Shown here: in pieces, positions 1-7,209 of the stretch
Layout: every line of letters starts with the position of its first letter
Position numbering within the stretch: the stretch's first letter is position 1
From: JAABYT01 sp041581935
GTDB lineage: Bacteria; Pseudomonadota; Gammaproteobacteria; HK1
Direction of reading: 5' to 3'
DNA length: 10,800 nucleotides
Assembly: GCA_041581935.1 (NCBI GenBank)
Contig: JBFICP010000102.1
Location: forward strand, 1-10,800
Notes under the pieces: model-generated
The model's database searches: none
Told to the model about the DNA's origin: nothing
What the model saw: only the letters and a program-made list of their open reading frames with translations
Translations under genes and position numbers: made by a program

Positions 1-1
1 C

Positions 2-2338
2 ATCGAGTCGGGCGAGCCGATGCCGTTCTTCGAAGAGGAGTTTCGGGACGTTCACGACGTGCCGCGTACGCTTTTGACGACCAAGGTTCCGCTGCGGGAT
101 CGTCCCGGACAGGTTATCGGCATCGTGACCGTTTCACTGGATATCAGCCGCCGCAAGGATGCGGAGCAGGCGCTGCGCCAGAGCGAGGCCAGAGCAACCG
201 AAACCATGACGCTGCTCACCGACGCCATCGAGAGCATGAACGACGGCTTCATACTGCTCGACAGCGAAGGCCGCCCCCTGATGTGCAACCAACGCTACCG
301 CGAGATGTACCCTCATATCAGCGATCTTGTCGACCTGGGCACGCCGCTCAATGAGCTGGTCGCCGCCTGCGCGGAGCGAACGGGGCTTTATCCGAGTCGC
401 GACCAGCGCGAGCAGTTCGTGAAGGAGCGCGTCTCGGCATGGAGAAACGGCACGTCCATGATCGAGGCAGGTCTCGATGGCCGCTGGATAGAGACGCGCG
501 ATCAGCAGACCGGGGATGGGCATCTTGTCGGGATTCGAATCGACGTTACCGAGCGTCGACAAGCCGAGGAAGCGCTGGAGCAAAGCGAGCAGCGCTATCG
601 CAGCCTTTTCGACGCAGCGCCCATATCGCTCTGGGAAGAAGATTGGTCGGAGGTCAAGAAGTTCATCGACGAGCTGCGCAGCGATGGAGTGGCGGATCTG
701 ATCGCCGCATTTCGGGATCGCCCCGATCTTCTCGAGCAGGCTGGTGCGAGAATAAAGATACTCGATGTCAATGAAGCAACGCTGAAGATCTATCATGCCG
801 ACAGCAAGCAGCAGCTCATCGATGACCATCACAGGCGGCTTCGCTCCGCGCCCTGGCCGACGCTTCTGGAAGAGTTGCAATACCTCACCAGTGGCCAGCG
901 ACGCGTCACCACGGAAAGTGACGACATCCGCGTTGACGGAACCCCCTTTCATGTGCGCACGACCATGGAGATCCCCGAAGGGCACGAGCACGACTGGCGA
1001 CGTGTTTTCGCGGCAGTGGAAGACATCACCGAAGCGCGCGCGCTATCCCAGCAACTTCGGTTTCAGGCGGCGCATGATGCACTCACCGGACTCGTTAACC
1101 GGCGGGAGTTCGAAAATCGTCTCGAGCGGGCGCTCAAGTCCGCCGAAGATGGACGCAGTGAACACGCAGTATGCTATCTGGATCTCGACCAGTTCAAGAT
1201 CATCAACGATACCTCTGGCCACGTAGCGGGAGACGAGCTTCTCAGGCGCCTGGGGCGCGTGCTCTCACAGCAGGTGAGAAGGCAGGATACGCTGGCCCGC
1301 CTGGGCGGTGACGAGTTCGGTGTGCTGCTCGAGCACTGCTCAATGCACATTGCCGAGCGTGTCGCCAATGCGCTGCGAAGGACAATAGAAGACTTCCGAT
1401 TTGCTTGGGAAAAGCAGGTGTTCGGCATCGGCGTCAGCATCGGTGTCGTTCCGATCCGGGGCAACGACCAAACCGTTTCGAGCATTCTCAGTGCGGCCGA
1501 CGCGGCCTGTTATGCCGCCAAGGACCGCGGCCGCAATCGAATTCACATCTATCATGAAGGCGACGTGGAGCTCGCTCGCAGGCACGGTGAAATGCGGTGG
1601 GTAACACGAATTCACGCAGCACTCGAGGAAAACCGGTTCGAGCTTGCGCGACAACCCATCGTTTCCCTTTCAACCTTTGAGCGCCAGAGCTCACACTACG
1701 AGTTGCTACTGCGCATGCGGGATGAAAATGGAAACATCGTCCCGCCGGAGGCATTCCTCCCCGCGGCGGAGCGTTACAATCTTTCGGTCAAGTTGGATCG
1801 CTGGGTCGTTCGAGAAGCATTCCGCATGTTGACGCGGGACCGGAAGCATCTGGACAATCTGTTCCTGTGCTCGATCAATCTGTCGGGCGTGTCTTTGGCG
1901 GACGAGGACTTTTTGATTTTCGTTACTACAGAGCTGGCATCGACGGGACTGCCTCCAGGAAAGATCTGCTTCGAGATCACCGAAACCGCGGCAATTGCCA
2001 ATCTACCCGGCGCCATGCGCTTCATCGAAGTGATGCGTCGCGTGGGCTGCCATTTCGCGCTGGACGACTTCGGCAGCGGGCTCTCCTCGTTCGCCTATCT
2101 GAAAAGTCTTCCGGTGGATTTTCTGAAGATCGACGGTGTATTTGTAAAGGATATCGTCGAAGATCCCATCGACCGCGAGCTCGTGCGTTCAATTAACGAG
2201 ATCGGCCACGTCATGGGTAAGCGCACCATCGCCGAGTTCGTGGAGAGCGCAGACATACTTACGGTGCTCGCTGAGATAGGGGTCGACTACGCCCAGGGAT
2301 TCGAGCTCGGGAAACCGAAGTTGCTGCCCAGGCAGTAG
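2..2338 (+). CDS. PAS-PAS-PAS-GGDEF-EAL cyclic-di-GMP cyclase/phosphodiesterase, 5' partial
   Basis: The frame is open to the left edge, so the true start is outside the window; residues here count from the ATG at 20. The order is the tail of a PAS/PAC domain (1-45), a second PAS domain (about 62-180), a third PAS domain (about 192-340), GGDEF (about 345-512) and EAL (about 525-772). The cyclase signature GGDEF is at 429-433, with the inhibitory I-site R420-x-x-D423 five residues before it. The phosphodiesterase domain has ELLLR at 561-565 in place of EALLR, and the family's acidic and metal-site residues are present: N620, E652, D682-D683, K703, E739 and Q759. Both activities, synthesis of c-di-GMP from GTP and its hydrolysis to pGpG, therefore look possible. 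No membrane segment is visible in the part present. The third PAS contains an extra helical stretch (about 203-245). It converges with korB, with 2 nt between the stops. Confidence 0.95.
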   Translation: MESGEPMPFFEEEFRDVHDVPRTLLTTKVPLRDRPGQVIGIVTVSLDISRRKDAEQALRQSEARATETMTLLTDAIESMNDGFILLDSEGRPLMCNQRYREMYPHISDLVDLGTPLNELVAACAERTGLYPSRDQREQFVKERVSAWRNGTSMIEAGLDGRWIETRDQQTGDGHLVGIRIDVTERRQAEEALEQSEQRYRSLFDAAPISLWEEDWSEVKKFIDELRSDGVADLIAAFRDRPDLLEQAGARIKILDVNEATLKIYHADSKQQLIDDHHRRLRSAPWPTLLEELQYLTSGQRRVTTESDDIRVDGTPFHVRTTMEIPEGHEHDWRRVFAAVEDITEARALSQQLRFQAAHDALTGLVNRREFENRLERALKSAEDGRSEHAVCYLDLDQFKIINDTSGHVAGDELLRRLGRVLSQQVRRQDTLARLGGDEFGVLLEHCSMHIAERVANALRRTIEDFRFAWEKQVFGIGVSIGVVPIRGNDQTVSSILSAADAACYAAKDRGRNRIHIYHEGDVELARRHGEMRWVTRIHAALEENRFELARQPIVSLSTFERQSSHYELLLRMRDENGNIVPPEAFLPAAERYNLSVKLDRWVVREAFRMLTRDRKHLDNLFLCSINLSGVSLADEDFLIFVTTELASTGLPPGKICFEITETAAIANLPGAMRFIEVMRRVGCHFALDDFGSGLSSFAYLKSLPVDFLKIDGVFVKDIVEDPIDRELVRSINEIGHVMGKRTIAEFVESADILTVLAEIGVDYAQGFELGKPKLLPRQ

Positions 2339-2340
2339 AG

Positions 2341-3396
2341 CTATCGGAACCGTTTCTGTATTTCGTTCAGGACCTGCGCGCCCGGACACAGGTCCTCGAA
2401 CGGCACATCGACGAGATTCTCCTCAATCGTATGCGCAAGCGCGTGCATGTCGCCGCGATCCGGGTCTATGTACAACAGACCCGTCACAATCTCTCCACGC
2501 TTCTGATGGCTCTCTACATAGGCAAAAGCACCGGCCCGGTCGGTCGGGTCATAGTCCTGTCCGGCTTTTCGAAGCAATATATGGCTGCCGTCGTGAAGGC
2601 CGACGGAAACCGCCTCTCCGTCCTCGTATCGCGTGGTGATCGGCTCGGCCGGCGGAATGAAATCCATACGAATGGCACGGTGGAAATTCTGCCGTGTATG
2701 CGCGTAGCTCTTGGTGGAGTCCTCATGATCGTTGAAGGTCACACAGGGTGACAGGACATCGAGCATTGCAAACCCATCATGGTTGAGTCCCGCCTTTATC
2801 AACGGCACGAGCTGCTCCTTGTCGCCCGAGAAACTGCGCGCGATGAATGTGCCTCCCAGCCCGAGTGCAGTGATTACCGGGTCGATGGGTTGCTGCTCGT
2901 TTACCTCACCTTTCTTGGCCTTGGTGCCGACATCCGCTGAAGCCGAGAACTGACCCTTGGTAAGGCCATAAACGCCGTTATTCTCGATGATGTAAAGCAT
3001 ATTCAGATTGCGCCGCAACGCATGCGCAAACTGGCCGAAGCCGATCGAGAGCGAGTCACCGTCTCCCGACACGCCTATGCAATACAGATCCTTGCTCACT
3101 GCATTCGACCCGGTTGCGACTGCCGGCATCCGGCCGTGCACGGCGTTGATGCCGTGAGCTGCGCTCATGAAGTAAGCGGGTGTCTTCGAAGAGCAACCGA
3201 TTCCGGAAAATTTGGCGACCTTGTGCGGTTCGATGTCGAGCTCGAAAAATGCCTGAATCAGCGCCGCGCTGATGGAATCGTGTCCACACCCGGCGCAGAG
3301 GGTCGAAATCGTGCCCTCGTAGTCGTGCATGGAAAGGCCCAGAGCGTTCCTGGGCTGACCTGCGTAATTGATCTTCGGTTTCGAGATATACGTCAT
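2341..3396 (-). CDS. korB: 2-oxoacid:acceptor oxidoreductase, beta subunit (TPP-binding)
   Basis: This 351-residue subunit binds thiamine diphosphate and one [4Fe-4S] cluster. With KorA it decarboxylates a 2-oxoacid in the presence of CoA, giving acyl-CoA, CO2 and low-potential electrons. Visible signs are C34-x-x-C37-G-H, GIGC at 65-68 and C218, the usual four cluster ligands of the family. The TPP/Mg signature runs from GDGDS at 111-115 to the NN pair at 139-140. The length is typical of beta subunits that lack their own ferredoxin domain. It is the last gene of korCAB: its ATG overlaps the korA stop in an ATGA arrangement, so translation is probably coupled. The substrate is inferred; 2-oxoglutarate is favoured from the KorCAB-like layout, but pyruvate or another 2-oxoacid is possible. 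There is no room for a terminator before the opposing gene. Confidence 0.93.
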   Translation of the reverse strand: MTYISKPKINYAGQPRNALGLSMHDYEGTISTLCAGCGHDSISAALIQAFFELDIEPHKVAKFSGIGCSSKTPAYFMSAAHGINAVHGRMPAVATGSNAVSKDLYCIGVSGDGDSLSIGFGQFAHALRRNLNMLYIIENNGVYGLTKGQFSASADVGTKAKKGEVNEQQPIDPVITALGLGGTFIARSFSGDKEQLVPLIKAGLNHDGFAMLDVLSPCVTFNDHEDSTKSYAHTRQNFHRAIRMDFIPPAEPITTRYEDGEAVSVGLHDGSHILLRKAGQDYDPTDRAGAFAYVESHQKRGEIVTGLLYIDPDRGDMHALAHTIEENLVDVPFEDLCPGAQVLNEIQKRFR

Positions 3397-5213
3397 GCTG
3401 CCGCGCTCTGTTTAACTTGCTCGTAGATCGCCGTATATATCATCGGGCAATCAATCGGCACGCCATTGTAGTGAAGAATTGAAATTAGCCGTTTGTTGAC
3501 CACATCCATCTCGAGACAAAGCAGTGATTTCAACTGCGCGTCCCTGTTCTGCTCTACGACGAATATGCGCTCATGGTTATCCAGAAATAATTGTACCTGC
3601 GTGCCAAAGGGAAAGGCGAGAATCCTCAGGTAATCCACGTGAACACCCTTCTCGCCAAGCATTTCGACGGCTTCGCGAATGGCCCCGTCGCACCCGCCGA
3701 TGGAGATGACGCCCCAGGGCGTCGGCTGAGTGGCTTCGAGCAATACCGGCTCTGGCACGAGCTCCCGGGCGGTCGCGAATTTCCGCGTAAGCCGATCCAT
3801 GATCTCCTGATACTCATCGGGCTTCTCGGTGTAGCGCGCCGCCTCGTTGTGACCGGAACCCCGGGTAAAATATCCGCCCATGGGATGCACGCCCGGATAC
3901 GTTCTGTAGCAGATACCGTCACCGTCTTTATCCTCGTAGCGCAGGAACTGAGGCAACTGCTGGAGTGCCTCTGCGTCGAGCACCTTGCCGCGATCCGGTC
4001 GGTAGCCGTCATCCCAGGTGAGATTCGGGCACATCCAGTCGTTCATGCCAATGTCGAGGTCGCTCATTACGATAACGGGTGTCTGAAGGCGCTCGGCAAG
4101 ATCGAATGCTTTGACGGCAAAGCGAAAACATTCTTCCGGGTTCGACGGGAACAGGAGCACGTGCCGTGTGTCTCCGTGGGACGCAAAAGCACATGCGAGC
4201 AAATCGGACTGCTGAGTGCGCGTCGGCATGCCGGTGGAAGGCCCTGCTCGCTGCACGTCGAACAGCACTAATGGTATCTCGGCAAAGTAGGCGAAACCCA
4301 GAAACTCGTTCATCAACGATACACCCGGGCCGCTGGTCGACGTGAACGCGCGCGCGCCACTCCAACCGGCACCGATGGTCATGCCGATAGCACCGAGCTC
4401 GTCTTCAGCCTGCACGATACAGAAACGATTCTTGCCCGTATCCGGATCCTTGCGAAGGTGTTCGCAGAAATTGCGAAATCCGTCCATGAGCGATGTGGAC
4501 GGCGTGATTGGATACCAGGCCGCGAATGTCGCCCCCGCATACACGCAGCCAAGCGCCGCTGCCGTATTGCCATCGATCAGGATATGTCCGTCGGTCTTGT
4601 CGAGCCTCTCGAGACGTGTGTCAAGCGGGCACACGAAGTGCGCCTTTGCATACCGAAAACCCAGATCGATAGCCTCGAGGTTGGAATCCACGAGCTGGGG
4701 CTTGGCGGCAAAGGTCTCCTCCAGCAGCGTTCTCAGCACGTCCATGTCGATCTCGAGCAGCGCGGCAAGAACGCCGACATACGCAATATTCTTCATCAGA
4801 ATTCGTGCACGCACGCCGGTGAAGGCCTCGTTGCACATCCGCGCGAGCGGCACGCCGAGGATTTCCACGTCGTCGCGCACCAGGGTGGTTCCACGCGGCC
4901 AGGTGGAATCGTAGACGAGGGTCCCGCCCGCGCTGACCTCGTGGAGATCCTGGCGATAGGTTTCCGCGTTCATGGCAACCATCAGATCGACCCGGCCGGA
5001 GCGCGCCAGATGACCCTGGTGATTGACGCGAATCTCGAACCAGGTCGGGAGCCCTTGAATATTGGACGGGAAGTAGTTCCTTCCCATGACCGGAATGCCC
5101 ATGCGGAAGATCGCCCGCATGAGCAGGCTGTTGGCGCTGGCCGACCCCGTGCCGTTGACGGTGGCCAGCTTGATGACCAGGTCGTTTATCCCGCCTTTTT
5201 GAACGGCTTCCAT
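3393..5213 (-). CDS. korA: 2-oxoacid:acceptor oxidoreductase, fused gamma-alpha subunit
   Basis: This 606-residue protein fuses the gamma domain (about 9-195) to the alpha (pyrimidine-binding) domain (about 212-606), the usual arrangement in KorA/OforA proteins. The alpha domain carries YPITPST at 234-240, the conserved 2-oxoacid-binding loop, and R322-A-G-P-S-T-G-M-P-T, whose arginine contacts the substrate carboxylate in family members. With KorB it forms the catalytic unit; there is no ferredoxin domain, so electrons leave through the KorB cluster. The ATG at 5213 lies inside the end of korC (28 nt overlap). I kept it because the gamma domain begins within ten residues of it, although the Shine-Dalgarno match is weak. 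That suggests translation by ribosomes arriving from korC. The stop overlaps the korB start by 4 nt. Substrate preference cannot be read from the sequence alone. Confidence 0.93.
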   Translation of the reverse strand: MEAVQKGGINDLVIKLATVNGTGSASANSLLMRAIFRMGIPVMGRNYFPSNIQGLPTWFEIRVNHQGHLARSGRVDLMVAMNAETYRQDLHEVSAGGTLVYDSTWPRGTTLVRDDVEILGVPLARMCNEAFTGVRARILMKNIAYVGVLAALLEIDMDVLRTLLEETFAAKPQLVDSNLEAIDLGFRYAKAHFVCPLDTRLERLDKTDGHILIDGNTAAALGCVYAGATFAAWYPITPSTSLMDGFRNFCEHLRKDPDTGKNRFCIVQAEDELGAIGMTIGAGWSGARAFTSTSGPGVSLMNEFLGFAYFAEIPLVLFDVQRAGPSTGMPTRTQQSDLLACAFASHGDTRHVLLFPSNPEECFRFAVKAFDLAERLQTPVIVMSDLDIGMNDWMCPNLTWDDGYRPDRGKVLDAEALQQLPQFLRYEDKDGDGICYRTYPGVHPMGGYFTRGSGHNEAARYTEKPDEYQEIMDRLTRKFATARELVPEPVLLEATQPTPWGVISIGGCDGAIREAVEMLGEKGVHVDYLRILAFPFGTQVQLFLDNHERIFVVEQNRDAQLKSLLCLEMDVVNKRLISILHYNGVPIDCPMIYTAIYEQVKQSAAA

Positions 5214-6997
5214 GAGTCGGTACCGCCGGCTTCATCGCATGCGTAGGGAATGCGAAGCGTCGATTTCTGCATGTCCCACGCAGCGGTCGGGCAGCGCTCG
5301 GCGCACAACCCGCAGTGCACGCAAACGTTCTCGTCTTTTACCATGACACGACCCGTCTGTTTCAACGGTCCGGACACGAACAATGGCTGATTGACCTCGA
5401 GCGCTGCGACCCTGAGTCGCTTTCTGAGGCTCTCCTCTTCACCATTGTGTGTGATCGTGAGACAGTCGACCGGGCAAACATCGATACACGCGTCGCACTC
5501 GATGCAAAGGGAATCGGTAAATACGGTCTGCACGTCGCAGTTGAGGCAACGCTCGACCTCCTCTTGCGTTTGCTCTGGTGTGAATCCCAGCTCAACTTCT
5601 ATTTGGAGCTCCTTGAAGCGCTTCTCGAGATCGACCCGGGGCATCGCTCGGCGCGCAAGCGCGCTGTAATCATTACTATAGCTCCATTCGTGAATGCCCA
5701 TCTTGCGGCTGCTGAGATGCATTCCCGGGGGAAGGCGGTCGTGCAACGGGGTTCCCTGACAATGCTTGTGAATGGAGATGGCCGCCTGATGACCGTGCTC
5801 CACCGCCCAGATGATGTTCTTCGGGCCGAAAGCGGAATCGCCGCCGAAGAAGACGTCGCTTCGAGTCGATTGGAAGGTCTTTTCGTCGACGACGGGCATA
5901 TTCCATTCATCGAACTCGATGCCGATGTCGCGCTCGATGAACGAGAAGGCATTTTCCTGCCCAACGGCCAGGATGACATCGTCACACGGGAGCACCACCT
6001 CGTCGAGGGTTTTCGACTTAAGCCGTCCGGATTCATCCGCGTACCACTCGACACGGGAGAACTTCATGCCGGTCAGCCGCCCGTCCTCGATGACATACGC
6101 GTCGGGTGAATGATTGAGCAGCAACTCTATGCGCTCCTCTTCCGCGTCCTCGAGCTCCCAGTCCGAGGCTTTCAGCAAATGCCGCGGCTTTCGTGCGACC
6201 ACCTTGACGTCCTTGCCGCCGAGGCGAAGTGACGTGCGACAGCAATCCATCGCGGTGTTGCCGCCACCGATTATCAGCACCCGTTCACCGATACTTTTCA
6301 CGTGCCCGAAGGCCACCGATGTGAGCCAGGTGATGCCGATGTGGATATTCTCAGTCTCGTGGCGACCGGGCAGGTCGAGATCGCGGCCGCTGGGAGCGCC
6401 GGTGCCGACAAAGACGGCATCGTAACCCTCGTCGAGGAGCGCCTTGAGGCTTTCGACGGGAGTGTTGAGACGCAGGTCCACGCCGAAGTCGATGATCGTG
6501 CCGATCTCGTCATCGAGAACCCGCCCGGGCAGGCGGAAGGACGGAATGTTGCTGCGCATGAGGCCGCCGGTGGTGCCCAGAGACTCGTAGATGACGCATT
6601 CGTAGCCGAGCGGCATCAGGTCGTTTGCCACCGTCAGCGATGCGCAACCGGCACCGATGAGGGCGACGCGTTTGCCGTTCTTGTGGCGGGGAATACTGGG
6701 CAGGCGCTCCTCGATCTCGTCGCGATGATCCGCAGCCACCCGCTTCAGCCGGCAGATGGCCACGGGCTTCGCATCCACCCGGCCACGGCGGCACGCCGGC
6801 TCGCAGGGCCGGTCGCAGACGCGTCCGAGAATTCCGGGGAATACGTTCGATTCCCGGTTGAGCATATAGGCATCGGTGAATCGCCCCTGGGCGATTAGCC
6901 GAATGTACTCCGGCACGTCCGTATGCGCCGGGCACGCCCATTGACAGTCCACCACGCGGTGGAAATAGTCGGGCTGCGACGTGTCTGTTGGCTTCAC
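5186..6997 (-). CDS. GltD-like FAD/NAD(P) oxidoreductase with C-terminal 2x[4Fe-4S] ferredoxin domain (KorC-type)
   Basis: This 603-residue flavoprotein is likely the electron-transfer subunit that links KorAB to NAD(P). The N-terminal Fer4_20-type domain has C18, C22, C61, C65 and C69. It is followed by an FAD-binding loop, GAGCAS at 115-120 (GltD proteins usually have GAGPAG), and an NAD(P)-binding loop, GGGNTAMD at 244-251. GGDSAFG at 385-391 is the second FAD motif. The C-terminus has C484-x-x-C487, then two ferredoxin clusters: C498, C501, C504, C508 and C559, C562, C565, C569. This layout matches the gamma subunit of the KorABC 2-oxoglutarate:NADP oxidoreductases described in anaerobic aromatic degraders such as Azoarcus and Thauera (from memory). 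Translation starts at GTG: an in-frame TAA lies upstream with no other start between. The nearby Shine-Dalgarno match is poor; see the leader hairpin. It is the first gene of the operon. Confidence 0.88.
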   Translation of the reverse strand: MKPTDTSQPDYFHRVVDCQWACPAHTDVPEYIRLIAQGRFTDAYMLNRESNVFPGILGRVCDRPCEPACRRGRVDAKPVAICRLKRVAADHRDEIEERLPSIPRHKNGKRVALIGAGCASLTVANDLMPLGYECVIYESLGTTGGLMRSNIPSFRLPGRVLDDEIGTIIDFGVDLRLNTPVESLKALLDEGYDAVFVGTGAPSGRDLDLPGRHETENIHIGITWLTSVAFGHVKSIGERVLIIGGGNTAMDCCRTSLRLGGKDVKVVARKPRHLLKASDWELEDAEEERIELLLNHSPDAYVIEDGRLTGMKFSRVEWYADESGRLKSKTLDEVVLPCDDVILAVGQENAFSFIERDIGIEFDEWNMPVVDEKTFQSTRSDVFFGGDSAFGPKNIIWAVEHGHQAAISIHKHCQGTPLHDRLPPGMHLSSRKMGIHEWSYSNDYSALARRAMPRVDLEKRFKELQIEVELGFTPEQTQEEVERCLNCDVQTVFTDSLCIECDACIDVCPVDCLTITHNGEEESLRKRLRVAALEVNQPLFVSGPLKQTGRVMVKDENVCVHCGLCAERCPTAAWDMQKSTLRIPYACDEAGGTDSWKPFKKAG

Positions 6998-7050
6998 GTG
7001 TGTGTCTCGAGCACCTGACTTTTCAGGCGACCCACACGAGCCTCCCCCTT
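6997..7050 (-). promoter_or_regulatory. korC leader: distant strong Shine-Dalgarno tract plus nested hairpin ending at the start codon
   Basis: Read on the minus strand, AAGGGGGAGG (7050-7041) is a strong Shine-Dalgarno match but lies 43 nt before the korC GTG (6997-6995). The bases between can fold. CGTGTG (7038-7033) pairs with CACACG (7002-6997), then after one mismatch GTC (7031-7029) pairs with GAC (7006-7004), and inside that CCTGA (7027-7023) pairs with TCAGG (7018-7014) around an AAAG loop. The outer stem ends two bases after the SD tract and at the first base of the GTG. Folding would bring the tract next to the start codon, or, if the last pair is stable, partly hide the start. The pairing is seen directly; the role is inference. 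Confidence 0.4.
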
Positions 7051-7209
7051 ATCGTTATCTGCATCTGCAAGACTACGGATTAAACAAAAGATTACAAGCA
7101 CAAGCACGGAATATTTAAAGTTCTAATTTATATAGAGCAAATCGCGCCCATGTGCCTGTTATCGGATCCACATCGAATCGTTGTGCAAAGTGCCATTCGC
7201 GGTTCGGGC
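7051..7209 (-). promoter_or_regulatory. AT-rich intergenic region, presumed korCAB promoter region
   Basis: This gap between the Crp-like gene and korC contains the most AT-rich block of the window (about 7076-7140). It must carry any korCAB promoter that is separate from the regulator gene. On the minus strand TATAAA (7133-7128) and TAAATA further on are possible -10 elements, but neither has a convincing -35 at 16-18 nt. A tandem ACAAGC hexamer repeats twice at 7094-7105 (plus strand), continuing with AC. I see no canonical FNR (TTGAT-N4-ATCAA) or CRP (TGTGA-N6-TCACA) site and no terminator with a T run after the Crp-like gene, so read-through from it is possible. Confidence 0.35.

Noticed and set aside
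134..991. Long minus-strand open frame (285 codons) antisense to the GGDEF-EAL gene
   Set aside because: It lies wholly opposite a well-supported coding region, has no recognisable domain, and is a typical open antisense frame in GC-rich DNA.
7023..7037. Four-codon leader ORF (GTG TGG GTC GCC TGA, minus strand) after the strong Shine-Dalgarno tract upstream of korC
   Set aside because: Spacing to the tract is only 3 nt and the peptide has no attenuation-like codon run; the hairpin explanation fits better, though I cannot exclude translation.
7150..7173. ATGTG-N14-CACAT dyad upstream of korC as a CRP-type site
   Set aside because: CRP sites need TGTGA-N6-TCACA; the spacing is wrong and the inner bases do not match.
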